From Candidatus Saccharibacteria bacterium (lineage in GTDB: Bacteria > Patescibacteriota > Saccharimonadia > Saccharimonadales > Saccharimonadaceae), in contig JAEUQU010000002.1 of assembly GCA_016789455.1 (NCBI GenBank), positions 310,001 to 374,000 of the forward strand: a stretch of DNA of 64,000 nucleotides, written 5' to 3'. A model generated the notes under the pieces. That model worked only from the letters and a program-made list of their open reading frames with translations. It did no database searches and had not been told where the DNA came from. Every line of letters begins with the position of its first letter. The first letter of the stretch is position 1. Positions 7,388-16,077 of this stretch are shown piece after piece. The translations under genes were made by a program, and so were the position numbers.

Positions 7388-8146
7388 TTAGTTATACACC
7401 CTTATCCAATCCACCTTGATCCAGGCGGCGCCATCAGTGTTGCCATACCAGTCCAGCCGGATGGCCATGCGCATCGGGCCGGGCGGGAAACGGCTGGTGT
7501 CGGTGGCGATGAATGATTGGGCGCCGTCGATGTAGCCGCGGATCTCGGTGGGCGTCCATTCAACGGCATAATTGTGGTACTGGCCGATATCGACGCTCTG
7601 CGAGCTTTGCTGGATAAAATCCGTCGGACCGTAATGCAGTCGGAAACGCACGTTCTGCGGGCCGCCGTCGCCGTTGGTCTCCAGCCATTCGATCTGGCCG
7701 TCGTCGGGCCAGTCGCCGCTGGCCGGCCACAGCATGAGCACGGGGTGGTAGTTGGGCGTGCCCATCAGTACACGTAGCCGCGCCTCCCAGCGGCCGTACT
7801 GGCGGGAGGAGGTAGAGATGATGCCGCCGCTGTTGCCATTCGGGTCGCCAAGTATGTCGAGGGTGTTACCGGTGAGAAAGACATTATCAGGATCGAAAGT
7901 GCCTTGGCCCTGGTAGCCAAAGCCGCTGTACGCCGTCCAGTCGCTGCCCAGGCTGCCGCCGTTGAATTCATCGCCGCCCACGGGCGTGCCCCAGTCGTAG
8001 AGCACGGCGGCCTCGGTGCTGCCGACATTCGAGCTGTCGAAGGCTTTTTCCAGCTTGAGCGGCAGCATGAAGCCGCCAAAGGTCATGCCTTCGAACTTCA
8101 GCGGTTTTTCGACGCCGCCTTCCCAGAGGTAAAGCTTATCGCTCAT
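7388..8146 (-). CDS. GH16/concanavalin-fold protein with altered catalytic motif
   Basis: The protein has 252 residues. Residues 60-252 carry the glycoside hydrolase family 16 pattern: DEFNGGSLGSDW near the start, GRWEARLRV, QIEWLETNG at the active-site strand, YAVEWTPTEIRGYIDG, and the closing WIKVDWIRVY. The usual catalytic E-x-D-x-x-E motif reads Q-I-E-W-L-E, so the nucleophile Glu is Gln and the helper Asp is Glu. The protein may therefore bind rather than cleave its beta-glucan. No signal peptide is seen. The first 50 residues form a separate short region. It is the second gene of a two-gene minus-strand unit, 16 bases after the fibre-like gene, with no clear ribosome binding site. Confidence 0.75.
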   Translation of the reverse strand: MSDKLYLWEGGVEKPLKFEGMTFGGFMLPLKLEKAFDSSNVGSTEAAVLYDWGTPVGGDEFNGGSLGSDWTAYSGFGYQGQGTFDPDNVFLTGNTLDILGDPNGNSGGIISTSSRQYGRWEARLRVLMGTPNYHPVLMLWPASGDWPDDGQIEWLETNGDGGPQNVRFRLHYGPTDFIQQSSQSVDIGQYHNYAVEWTPTEIRGYIDGAQSFIATDTSRFPPGPMRMAIRLDWYGNTDGAAWIKVDWIRVYN

Positions 8147-8162
8147 TATCGTTCACTATCGT

Positions 8163-10961
8163 TTACCCCAAATCCCAGACCGTCAGCTCGTCAATATACG
8201 TCTCGCGCGAGGTGCTGGAGCTGCCACCCAGCAGCCACGGAATGACATTGCCGGCGGCGGAGTAGGTGTTGTCGGTGGTAGAGACCATCCAGGCGCCCGG
8301 TTCGTCATCGGTGTCTTCCCAGATACGGGCCCAGATCTGGTTGCCGATCCAGCGGACGCGGACCCAGTAGTAGGTGCCGGCAGAGTAATAGAACGGCGTG
8401 GTACTTAGTGTGGTGTCGCTGGCGGCGGCGATGCGGACGATACTGAAGGAGTCGCCCGCCGGGTCAAGGTAGATGCTGTACATGTTGTCGATGTTGGTGG
8501 CGCGGAAACCAAAGGCCGGGTAATTCTCAGAAAGGGTGATGACTTCCATCTCAAGCAGGGCTTCGCCGTCCTGGACGCCAGGGCGTGAGGCGCCTTTATA
8601 GCCATAAGAAGTCGCGCCGGTGACGATGTGGCCATCGTTGCTCTCCAAGTCGACGTGTCCGCCGGCGCTGCCGACGGTCGTCCAGCCGGCCGGCCATGGA
8701 TCGCTATCAAAGCCGGTGTACGTGGTGCGGTAATGCACGGTCGGCTCGCGGCGCAGAATGATGGTGCCGTCGGGCAGGCCGGCAGGCACGTCCTCTACAT
8801 AATCGAGGATGGTGATGTTGAAGGGGTTGTTGGCCCACTCCAGGCCGGAGGCGGTGGAGGAATTGGCGGTGAGTACCTGGCCGTTGCTGCCGGCGGCGAG
8901 GCGGGCGATGGTGTTGTCGGCGGTTCCCACCAGTAAGTCACCCTTGGCGTCGACGCTCGATGCCTGGATGGCGCCGGTGATGCGGCTGTCGTCGCCGCGG
9001 GCGGCCGTGGTGCTGCTGGTGCCGTACTGTACGGAGAGTGTGCGGTTGACGGTCAGGTCGCCGCCGCCGCTGAGGCCGGTGCCGGCGGTGATGGTGCGGG
9101 CGCTGTCGGCCTTGGCATCAAGCGCGGCTTGGGTGGCGCTAGAAACGGGCTTGCTGGCGTCACTGGTGTTATCGACGTTGCCGAGGCCCACATCGGCCTT
9201 GGTCAGGACTACGACGCCGGTCTGACCATTGACGGAGTCAACGGCGCCCGAGCCGGTTGGCGGTGCCGCCCAGGTACCGTCGCCGCGCAGGAAGGTGGTG
9301 GCATTGGCCGTGCCGCTGATGGTGATGTCATTCAGGTCGTGGATGTGGCTGGTGTTGGCCTTGCCGTCCAGGGCGGTCTGGGTAGCGGTGGAGACCGGCT
9401 TGTCGAGGTCGGCGGTATTGTCGACCCAGTTCAGGCCGACATCGGCCTTATCGAGTGCCAGGTCGCCTTTGAAGCCGGCCGGCGTCACGTTGGTCCAGGC
9501 ACCGGCTTTGCGCTGGAGGATGTCGTCGTTGCTGGGCGAAAGGCCGGCGATAGCCGTCAGGTCGAGGTCGGCCGGTTGGGCGCCGACATCATCGGCATCC
9601 AGCACTACCACGCCGGTCTGGCTGTTGACGGAATCAACCGCACTGCCATCGCCGGAAGGTGGTGCCGCCCAGGTGCCGTCGCCGCGCAGGAAAGTGGTGG
9701 CGTCGGCGGTGCCGGTGGCGTTGATCTCGTCCACGTCGTGGTTGTGGGCCGTATCGGCCTTGCCGTCAAGGGCGGTCTGCGTGTCGGTAGAAATGGGCTT
9801 GTCGGCGTCGCTGGTGTTGTTGACGTTGCCCAGGCCCACATCCGCGGCGGCCAGTACCACGTCGCCGGTCTGGGTGTTGACGGAGGTAACGGCGCTGGCG
9901 GCGTTCAATTTGGCCTGGACGGCCGGGTCGAGTTTGGCTTCGGCGATGGTGTCGTTGGCGATGTTGTCGTTGGTGACGGCGTAGAGCGCCAGCTTGGCAC
10001 CGGTGACGGCGGCGTTGGTCAGCTGCAGGGTGTCGACGGTGTCGTTGGCCAGCTGGGCGCCGGTGACGGCGTTGTTGGCAATTTTTTCAGAAGTAACAGC
10101 ATCGTCTGCCAGTTTGGCGGTGGTGATGCTGCCGTCGGCCACCGTGCCGCTGCTGTTGAGCTTGGCCTGGGCGGCGGCGTCCAGTTTGGCTTCGCTGATG
10201 CTGCCATCCGCGATGGTTTGCAGTGCGGAGTCGGCTTTATCGAGGCTGGCCTGCACGCCGACGGAGAGCTTGGCGGCGGTAATTGCTCCATCCTGCACCT
10301 TCAGGGCGGTGACGGCATCGTTCGCCAGCTGTACTTCGCCGACTGCACTGTTGGCGAGTTCGGCCGATGTAACGGCATTGTTAGCAATCTTGATAGTGGT
10401 GACGGCACCATCAGCCAGTTTTGCAGTAGTGATGCTGTCATCGGCTACGCCACTGCCAACAGTATTCAGTTTAGTCTGAACGGCTGCGTCCAACTGTGCT
10501 TCGGTAATGGCTCCATCGGCAACCTTGGCCGTGGTAACTGCATCGTCGGCAAGTTTACTGGTGCCCACGACGCCATCGCCTAATTTGGCCGTAGTCACCG
10601 CGTCATCCGCCAGCTTGGCGGTGGTGACTGCACCATCCGCAACGCCGCCGCCCACGGTATTCAGCTTGGTCTGCACTGCAGCATCCAGCTGCGTCTCGCT
10701 GACCGCGCCATCGGCGATCTTGGCAGTGGTGACCGCGCCATCGGTAATCTTCAGGGTCGTCACAGCGCCGCTGGCCAGCTTGGTAGTACTGACGGCGTTG
10801 CTGGCGATGTGTGCGGTCGTGACGGCAGAGGCCTTTATCTGCCCGCCATCAATGGCATCACTCTTAATGGAGCCGTCGGCCGCCAGGCTTTGGCTAAGGA
10901 AATCGTTGAGAATCTCGCCCCAGGTACCCTCATCCTGGCCCGGGTTGGGCAGTCGCGCCAT
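8163..10961 (-). CDS. Phage tail-fibre-like repetitive surface protein
   Basis: The protein has 932 residues. A short N-terminal module ([19 protein letters not shown]) is followed by about 300 residues of degenerate 10-11-residue repeats of the type [11 protein letters not shown]. Then come three to four longer repeats familiar from phage tail fibres ([60 protein letters not shown]) and a C-terminal concanavalin-like domain (about 740-932, ending in [11 protein letters not shown]). Such repeats form trimeric fibres. No classical signal peptide is present, so the export route is unclear. There are no other phage structural genes nearby. A -10-like box and AAAGGAAC lie before the ATG. A host-recognition or adhesion fibre is the best inference. 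Confidence 0.75.
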   Translation of the reverse strand: MARLPNPGQDEGTWGEILNDFLSQSLAADGSIKSDAIDGGQIKASAVTTAHIASNAVSTTKLASGAVTTLKITDGAVTTAKIADGAVSETQLDAAVQTKLNTVGGGVADGAVTTAKLADDAVTTAKLGDGVVGTSKLADDAVTTAKVADGAITEAQLDAAVQTKLNTVGSGVADDSITTAKLADGAVTTIKIANNAVTSAELANSAVGEVQLANDAVTALKVQDGAITAAKLSVGVQASLDKADSALQTIADGSISEAKLDAAAQAKLNSSGTVADGSITTAKLADDAVTSEKIANNAVTGAQLANDTVDTLQLTNAAVTGAKLALYAVTNDNIANDTIAEAKLDPAVQAKLNAASAVTSVNTQTGDVVLAAADVGLGNVNNTSDADKPISTDTQTALDGKADTAHNHDVDEINATGTADATTFLRGDGTWAAPPSGDGSAVDSVNSQTGVVVLDADDVGAQPADLDLTAIAGLSPSNDDILQRKAGAWTNVTPAGFKGDLALDKADVGLNWVDNTADLDKPVSTATQTALDGKANTSHIHDLNDITISGTANATTFLRGDGTWAAPPTGSGAVDSVNGQTGVVVLTKADVGLGNVDNTSDASKPVSSATQAALDAKADSARTITAGTGLSGGGDLTVNRTLSVQYGTSSTTAARGDDSRITGAIQASSVDAKGDLLVGTADNTIARLAAGSNGQVLTANSSTASGLEWANNPFNITILDYVEDVPAGLPDGTIILRREPTVHYRTTYTGFDSDPWPAGWTTVGSAGGHVDLESNDGHIVTGATSYGYKGASRPGVQDGEALLEMEVITLSENYPAFGFRATNIDNMYSIYLDPAGDSFSIVRIAAASDTTLSTTPFYYSAGTYYWVRVRWIGNQIWARIWEDTDDEPGAWMVSTTDNTYSAAGNVIPWLLGGSSSTSRETYIDELTVWDLG

Positions 10962-11114
10962 CTGTATCCGTTGTTCCTTTTGATAACCCTACACTATGCT
11001 TTTATTTTAACACGACCGTTTTGAAAATGGCAGCTGCTATACGTCACAAAACGCCTATGCCATATGTGATATACGGCCGCGTCAGAAATAGTTTGCTAAA
11101 TCAAAATAATGTTA

Positions 11115-11120
11115 TACAAT
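11115..11120 (+). promoter_or_regulatory. -10 box upstream of the first lipoprotein gene
   Basis: TACAAT within GTTATACAAT. It either drives a leader of about 140 bases to the Shine-Dalgarno start at 11268, or a leaderless start at ATG 11127, six bases after the box and in the same frame. Confidence 0.5.
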
Positions 11121-11267
11121 ATAAGTATGACCAGGCGCACCGCCGGTCATCCCCCTACGAAAGGATTTCGTCGCACCTGCTCGCATCCCATCACTGCGGA
11201 TCGTCCGCACACACAGCTCGGCACCACTGAGCGGGCCCATGGGGCCTCATCTCTGCGAAGGAAAGGT

Positions 11268-11930
11268 ATGAAACAGCTTCGAAGCGTTCTGCCGGCCGTG
11301 CTGCTTGTGCTCGGACTGGTAGTGACGGCAGCCCTCAGCGGCTGCGGCGGTCCGAGGGTCGTGCCGGTGGCCAACACCATCAGCAGCGACTACCCCTGGT
11401 CCACCGAGCGTGACGCCAGCTTCCGGCAGCTGTACGAGCCGGCCAGCCAGCGCATCACCGAAGCGCTGGTGGCGGGCAGGCTCGGCGAGACCGTCGCTTC
11501 TGGCGCGGTCGCCGGGCAGCCCAGGCCGGACGGCTACACGGGCTGGGGACAGCTCTCCACCCGTCCGGACAACAAGACCCAGGCCAGTGTTGCGCTGTTC
11601 TGGCGTTCGGACGGTACGCCCGACCTGTCGAAGGGATTCAACGAGCTCTGGCTCGACCCCGACGACACCCAGCCAGGCGTCCGCATCACCCCCGAGAAGG
11701 ACGGCGACCCCTGGTACGTCCAGCTCCACGTCGACAACCGGTCGGACGGCACCGCCGTCAACCGCGTCACCGACGTGAAGCGGGCAACCGGCTTGACGCC
11801 GCCGCTCGGCCCCGACAGTGGGTCCGATCCCACGGACACGCTGTCGGAGCTGCGGGAGCTCGACCTCGACGCCATCACGGTGCTCGAGGTCAACATGAAC
11901 CGGATCCTCGGACCCGGTTGGCGGAACTGA
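11268..11930 (+). CDS. Predicted lipoprotein, lineage-specific family
   Basis: The protein has 220 residues. The signal peptide (MKQLRSVLPAV...) ends in the lipobox LSGC at about residues 24-27, so the mature protein should be lipid-anchored outside. The mature part has no recognised domain. Motifs GYTGWGQLSTRPD and FWRSDGTPDL and the final RELDLDAITV...ILG helix are shared with the next gene and with the truncated gene at the window start. The ATG at 11268 is preceded by GGAAAGG. The frame stays open back to ATG 11127, which would add 47 basic residues before the signal peptide. I chose 11268 because only this start gives a normal lipoprotein signal. Confidence 0.72.
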   Translation: MKQLRSVLPAVLLVLGLVVTAALSGCGGPRVVPVANTISSDYPWSTERDASFRQLYEPASQRITEALVAGRLGETVASGAVAGQPRPDGYTGWGQLSTRPDNKTQASVALFWRSDGTPDLSKGFNELWLDPDDTQPGVRITPEKDGDPWYVQLHVDNRSDGTAVNRVTDVKRATGLTPPLGPDSGSDPTDTLSELRELDLDAITVLEVNMNRILGPGWRN

Positions 11931-11948
11931 CACTTCCGCCGCGCCACC

Positions 11949-11992
11949 GGCGCAGTCCTTCCTCTCCGTACCTGGGGAGGAGGGGCTGCGCC
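11949..11992 (+). terminator. Intergenic hairpin between two lipoprotein genes
   Basis: GGCGCAG / CTGCGCC encloses a second stem (CCTTCCTC / GAGGAGG). There is no T-run, so it may be a partial terminator or an RNA processing/stability element. Confidence 0.45.
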
Positions 11993-12033
11993 GTTCCACT
12001 GTCCGCGATTCTTTTGGAAAGGCAGGCAGCAAG

Positions 12034-12699
12034 ATGGTACGAAGGTTGCAGGCGCACCGCAGCGGCAGATTGACGGCACTCGGCCTCATCGCCGTGCTGG
12101 CACTACTGCTGGCCGGCTGCGGTGCCGGCACCAGTGAAGCGGAGGTGGGGCCAGACTACGCCACCTCCCAGGCCCGCAACGACCTGTACGCCCCGGTGTT
12201 CGACGCCGGGTCCCGGGCCATACTGGCCGACGTGATGTCCGGCAAGTGGGGCCCTATGGGGCGCTTCTCGCTGGGCCCGGACCACACGCCGCTGCCGGAC
12301 GGCTACGAAGGCTGGGGTGCCATCTCCACGCCTCCCGACCAGGACGTCAGCGTCTCGGCGTACGTCTACCTGCTGGCGGGCGGCGGCATCGACCTCAACC
12401 GCGGCATCCTGGCCTTCGGCGCAGATGCGGGTGAGGACTACCGGGAGTTCTTCGTCCGTTCGGCCATCGGCGACGGCGTCTGGATCGCCGCCCTGAGTGA
12501 GAGCGACAACGCCGCGGACGGCATCCGCGCCACCGACGTGGGCCAGGGTGCTCAGACGCCACTGACCAACGTTGTCGGCAAGATCTACTACGCTCACACG
12601 CCGCAAGAAATCCACCGGCTCGACCTGGAGACGGTGGAGGCGATGAAGCGGAGTGTGACGGCGCTGCTGGGGAGGAGTGACTGGGTGCCGGCGGGGTGA
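12034..12699 (+). CDS. Predicted lipoprotein, paralogue of the preceding gene
   Basis: The protein has 221 residues. The signal peptide with lipobox LAGC (about residues 26-29) predicts lipid anchoring. It shares with the upstream gene the motif DGYEGWGAISTPPD, the AYVYLLAGGGIDL strand region and the C-terminal LDLETVEAMKRS...LLG helix. Function is unknown. The ATG at 12034 is preceded by AAAGGCAGGCAG. It probably forms a two-gene transcript with 11268-11930, closed by the terminator at 12714-12756. GC-rich codon use contrasts with the AT-rich intergenic DNA that follows. Confidence 0.72.
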   Translation: MVRRLQAHRSGRLTALGLIAVLALLLAGCGAGTSEAEVGPDYATSQARNDLYAPVFDAGSRAILADVMSGKWGPMGRFSLGPDHTPLPDGYEGWGAISTPPDQDVSVSAYVYLLAGGGIDLNRGILAFGADAGEDYREFFVRSAIGDGVWIAALSESDNAADGIRATDVGQGAQTPLTNVVGKIYYAHTPQEIHRLDLETVEAMKRSVTALLGRSDWVPAG

Positions 12700-12713
12700 G
12701 GGTGAGGACACAT

Positions 12714-12756
12714 GGCCTTGGAGCTGCGGTGGCTGTCGTTGCTCCAAGGCCTAATT
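12714..12756 (+). terminator. Terminator of the lipoprotein pair
   Basis: GGCCTTGGAG / CTCCAAGGCC with an 18-base loop, followed by TAATTT. Confidence 0.65.
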
Positions 12757-12798
12757 TAATATGTTCACTAATGGTATATGAACTCTTTTGGTAGAAAG

Positions 12799-12827
12799 TT
12801 GACAAGTTGTATACATTTTTTCAAAAT
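12799..12827 (+). promoter_or_regulatory. Promoter of the small secreted protein gene
   Basis: TTGACA (12799-12804) and CAAAAT (12822-12827) are separated by 17 bases. The transcript would contain a small leader hairpin, CCCCAA / TTGGGG, at 12865-12884. Confidence 0.5.
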
Positions 12828-12905
12828 AGTTAATAAAGCTGTCGTTAAGGCAGCCCTACGCCTTCCCCAAGCGACCAATTGGGGATCTTCCTGAAGGGGA
12901 GTGAC

Positions 12906-13283
12906 GTGCTAACATCATTGCGGCGTCTGCTAACCTGTCTGGCGTTGGTTGGTGTGATGCTGGGCGGCGCGGTGACGCTGACTGCATCTGCGGCGATTGC
13001 AGAAGCGCCGTCAATCATCCCGTCTTTCAAGGTGTACCCAGACAAGATCGAAGCGCGGTTCACCAAGACGCAGACTAAGATGGTGGCCAACGGGGTTGCC
13101 ATTGGTGTCGGCAACAAGGTGGCTGGGGTGACCGGTGCTGCCATTGGCTTCGGCATGGCTCATACGTGGGCTGAAGAGGCGGCCGATCAGGGAAACTGCC
13201 TGATGATCACCCGCTGGGGAATTCCGATTCCCCCGTACATCTACGCCGTCGCTCCCGTGTGGCCCACCATTTACGAATGTTGA
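12906..13283 (+). CDS. Small secreted protein of unknown function
   Basis: The protein has 125 residues starting at GTG 12906, which is preceded by AAGGGGAG at good spacing. This start gives a clean signal peptide (LLTCLALVGVMLGGAVTLTASAA, cleavage near ASA-AIA). The mature part includes a Gly/Val/Ala-rich hydrophobic stretch (VANGVAIGVGNKVAGVTGAA) that could insert in a membrane, and two Cys. The glycine-zipper-like stretch is reminiscent of small bacteriocin-like or pore-forming peptides, but that is only a resemblance. The gene stands alone with its own promoter and hairpin. Confidence 0.6.
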   Translation: MLTSLRRLLTCLALVGVMLGGAVTLTASAAIAEAPSIIPSFKVYPDKIEARFTKTQTKMVANGVAIGVGNKVAGVTGAAIGFGMAHTWAEEAADQGNCLMITRWGIPIPPYIYAVAPVWPTIYEC

Positions 13284-13303
13284 CGGGCAGAACAGGGTGA
13301 GAG

Positions 13304-13344
13304 GGTGGGACCTCGGGCCGAAGATGGTGTCCCGAGGTCCCACC
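13304..13344 (+). terminator. Strong hairpin after the small secreted protein gene
   Basis: GGTGGGACCTCGGG / CCCGAGGTCCCACC across a 13-base loop. There is no T-run. Confidence 0.55.
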
Positions 13345-13421
13345 GATGCGGTGGTAACAGTTGTGATGTTTTGCTATTGTTGCCGCCGCCTGTATCATAG
13401 TAAGTGCTAAGAGGTTTTATT

Positions 13422-13646
13422 ATGAGGAACATTCTACGAACAGCTTTTCCATTCCGATGGTGGGATAATGTCACTTTTGCTATTTTGGCTGTCCTTGCTA
13501 TTGCTTACTATGCAAGCGTACCAGAGTATACAATCGCACTTGTTCTAATTTATATAGTTACCCTTGTTGCTTATCGTAGGGGCGAGAGGTCTCTGCTGGA
13601 AAAATGGTTGGCCAATCTAAAGGCTGGAGCTGCAAAACAACATTAG
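13422..13646 (+). CDS. Small two-helix membrane protein
   Basis: The protein has 74 residues. Two hydrophobic helices (VTFAILAVLAIAYYA and IALVLIYIVTLVAY) are followed by a basic, soluble C-terminus. The ATG at 13422 has AAGAGGT eight bases upstream. No known family is recognised. The following 13647-13880 has no convincing gene and is AT-rich. Confidence 0.55.
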   Translation: MRNILRTAFPFRWWDNVTFAILAVLAIAYYASVPEYTIALVLIYIVTLVAYRRGERSLLEKWLANLKAGAAKQH

Positions 13647-13880
13647 TAGCATTCGGCAACGAGCCTGTTATCTCTTTGCTTGAGACGGTTCTACGACAGA
13701 CTATTGCTAAAGATGTTTGTGATAATGTTTGTGCGATATTCGATTTGCTATTTTTGACGGCACTGTATCGTACGCAAAGCTCTGGCCGTGTTTTCAGTAA
13801 TTAAGCTCATCTTTTCCGCTATACAGCATTACCATATTTACAACATTCGCCCTACTGTAGACCAAAAATCCAATTTCTGT

Positions 13881-13886
13881 TAAAAT
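13881..13886 (+). promoter_or_regulatory. -10 box, leaderless start of the glycan operon
   Basis: TAAAAT with eight bases before GTG 13895. This spacing is why I prefer 13895 over the in-frame GTG at 13889. Confidence 0.45.
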
Positions 13887-13894
13887 ATGTGATT

Positions 13895-14962
13895 GTGGCA
13901 AACAATGGCACCCTACCGCCAAGCTTCTCAGACACCCCTAAGGAGCATCCAAAAGCCCGGCCCGTCACCCCAGACGTCTTTCCCGTCATCTCAGTAGTGA
14001 CTCCGGCATACAACGAGGAGAAGAACATCTCCCTTTTTTATGAGCGTACCGCGGCAGTCTTTGCAGAGCTGCCGTTTTTATGTGAAATCGTCTTTGTGGA
14101 CGATGGCAGCCGCGATGGCACTGCGGGAGAAATTGCCAGGCTCAAGAACCAGCCGCACACGCGGGTCAAGTTCTTGCAGCTCTCACGCAACTTCGGCAAA
14201 GAAGTGGCGGTGACCGCTGGTCTGCACGAGGCGAGCGGCGACGCCGTCATCATCTTGGATGTGGATCTGCAGCACCCGCCAGAGATCATCCCGCAGTTCA
14301 TCGCCAAGTGGAGTAGCGGGGCGGACGTGGTGATTGGCGTGCGCAAGCAGCACAACCACGAGGGCGTCATCAAGAGCTGGGGCTCCAAGCTGTTCTATCG
14401 CATCATGAACCGCATCTCCGAGGTGGACATCGTGCCGCACTCCACGGATTTTCGGCTGCTGGACCGCCAGGTCATCGACGAGTTTAAGAAGTTTACCGAG
14501 CGCTCACGCATCACCCGCGGACTGATCGACTGGCTCGGCTTCAACCGCGATTATATCTACTTCAAGGCGGATGAGCGGCAGCATGGGGTGGCGAGTTATA
14601 ACCTGCAGAAGCTGTTCCGGTTGGCATTCCATAGTATTACGTCGCATAGCTTGTTCCCGCTCAAGCTGGCGGGGTATCTGGGCGTGGTGCTGACGCTCGC
14701 GGCTGGCGCACTAGGGCTGTTCGTCATTTTCGAAAACTACGTCTTCAATGATGCTATGGGGCTGCAGATCAGCAACGTCATGATGCTGGCTATTTTCACC
14801 GTTTTCCTCATCGGTATTATCCTGATGTGTCTGGGGCTGATTGCGATGTACATCGCTGCTATTCATGCCGAAGTATCGAACCGGCCGTTGTATGTGCTGC
14901 GGCGCGGCCGTCCTGGTGCCAAACCGACCGTGGAAGAAATGGGGCAGGAGCCGCTGTCATGA
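13895..14962 (+). CDS. GT2 glycosyltransferase with C-terminal membrane helices (GtrB/DPM1-like)
   Basis: The protein has about 355 residues. The GT2 fold is clear: SVVTPAYNEEKNI at the N-terminus, VDDGSRDGT, the metal-binding DVDLQHP near residue 120, and QLSRNFGKE. Two C-terminal membrane segments (about 255-280 and 295-320) match the GtrB / polyprenyl-phosphate glycosyltransferase group, which transfers a sugar from UDP- or GDP-sugar to polyprenyl phosphate on the inner membrane face. It heads a run of seven genes on the same strand whose stop and start codons mostly overlap (ATGA). Product sugar unknown. Confidence 0.88.
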   Translation: MANNGTLPPSFSDTPKEHPKARPVTPDVFPVISVVTPAYNEEKNISLFYERTAAVFAELPFLCEIVFVDDGSRDGTAGEIARLKNQPHTRVKFLQLSRNFGKEVAVTAGLHEASGDAVIILDVDLQHPPEIIPQFIAKWSSGADVVIGVRKQHNHEGVIKSWGSKLFYRIMNRISEVDIVPHSTDFRLLDRQVIDEFKKFTERSRITRGLIDWLGFNRDYIYFKADERQHGVASYNLQKLFRLAFHSITSHSLFPLKLAGYLGVVLTLAAGALGLFVIFENYVFNDAMGLQISNVMMLAIFTVFLIGIILMCLGLIAMYIAAIHAEVSNRPLYVLRRGRPGAKPTVEEMGQEPLS

Positions 14963-16077
14963 GCAGTATCCTCTGGCTCAACTGGAAAGATTCCGGCCAC
15001 CCCGGGTCCGGCGGGGCGGAGGTTGTATTGTGCGAACTTTCCAAGCGTCTAGTGGCGGACGGCCACGAGGTCACCATCCTGACCGCCAGCTACGAGGGTG
15101 CTGCCAAAGACGAGACTGTTGACGGTGTCCGCTACATCCGCGTGGGCAGTAACCGTTATCTGCATTCCTTCCAGGCCCTGGCCTACTACTTCAAGAACCT
15201 GCGTGGCAAGTACGATGTGGTGGTAGAGGTTGTGAATACGGCACCGTACTTTGCATCGCTCTTTCGTGGTAAGTCAAACTTCTACCTGTTCTACCACCAG
15301 CTGGCTAATGAGATCTGGCACCATGAAACGAAGTTTCCGCTCAACATCATCGGCTACCGTTTATTGGAACCTGTGGCAACCCGCATGCTGAGCAAGGCTA
15401 AGGCAAAAGTTATTACTATTTCTGAAAGCACTAAACAAGATTTGCTGAAGCATGGTTTCAAGGCGGAGAACATCAGCATCATCAGCGAAGGCATCGAGAT
15501 GGAGCCGCTGGAGCGCATCGAGCAAGCCACCAAATACTCGCACCCCACAGTGCTGAGCCTTGGGGCCATGCGCGCCATGAAGCAGACCTGGGACCAAGTC
15601 AAAGCCTTCGAGATCGCCAAAGAGAAGATCCCCGACCTCAAGATGAAACTGGTCGGCAACGCCGAGGGTCCGTACGGCGAAACGGTGCTGGAGTACATCA
15701 AGCACAGCCAGTACGCCGACGACATCGAATACCTGGGCCGTGTGCCGTACGAGGAGAAGGTGGAGGTGATGCAGAAGTCGCACCTGGTGCTGGTGACGTC
15801 CATCAAGGAGGGGTGGTGCCTGGTGGTGACGGAGGCGAATAGTCAGGGGACGCCGGCGGTGGCGTACAATGCCGATGGCCTGCGCGACAGTATCCGTCAC
15901 GGTGAGACCGGGTACTTGACGGAGGTGAATGATCCGACGCACCTGGCAGAAAGAATCGTGTATGTGCTGGGGGATGCGGAGAAATATCATACGGTGCGGG
16001 TGAATGGGTGGCGGTGGAGTAGGGAGATAACCTTCAGGAAGAGTTATGAGGATTTTAAGGAAGTGGTTGAATTATGA
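14959..16077 (+). CDS. GT4-type glycosyltransferase
   Basis: The protein has 372 residues starting at the ATG that overlaps the preceding stop (ATGA). The N-terminal SGGAEVVLCELSKRL and the C-terminal KEGWCLVVTEANSQGTPAVAYNADGL (short core EGWCLVVTEA) define a GT-B retaining GT4 enzyme with the E-x7-E nucleotide-sugar site. Such enzymes extend lipid-linked or surface glycans in the cytoplasm. Base composition is still like that of the core genes, unlike the genes from 16889 onward. Confidence 0.87.
   Translation: MSSILWLNWKDSGHPGSGGAEVVLCELSKRLVADGHEVTILTASYEGAAKDETVDGVRYIRVGSNRYLHSFQALAYYFKNLRGKYDVVVEVVNTAPYFASLFRGKSNFYLFYHQLANEIWHHETKFPLNIIGYRLLEPVATRMLSKAKAKVITISESTKQDLLKHGFKAENISIISEGIEMEPLERIEQATKYSHPTVLSLGAMRAMKQTWDQVKAFEIAKEKIPDLKMKLVGNAEGPYGETVLEYIKHSQYADDIEYLGRVPYEEKVEVMQKSHLVLVTSIKEGWCLVVTEANSQGTPAVAYNADGLRDSIRHGETGYLTEVNDPTHLAERIVYVLGDAEKYHTVRVNGWRWSREITFRKSYEDFKEVVEL

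Noticed and set aside
9129..10583. Long open frames on the plus strand opposite the fibre-like gene
   Set aside because: They mirror the Gly/Val/Ala repeats of the minus-strand gene, have no ribosome binding site and encode only repeat-derived low complexity.
8163..10961. CRISPR array or tandem DNA repeat
   Set aside because: The repetition is coding, degenerate at DNA level and in a 10-11-residue protein period; there are no constant repeats with unique spacers and no cas genes.
8163..10961. Prophage remnant
   Set aside because: Only fibre-like repeats point to phage; there is no capsid, terminase, portal, tail tube or lysis gene nearby.
12906..13283. Bacteriocin
   Set aside because: The Gly/Val/Ala stretch is suggestive, but there is a normal signal peptide rather than a double-Gly leader, and no immunity or dedicated transport gene beside it.
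13604..13804. 66-codon frame overlapping the end of the two-helix protein gene
   Set aside because: No ribosome binding site, unusual composition and no match; more likely chance in AT-rich DNA.
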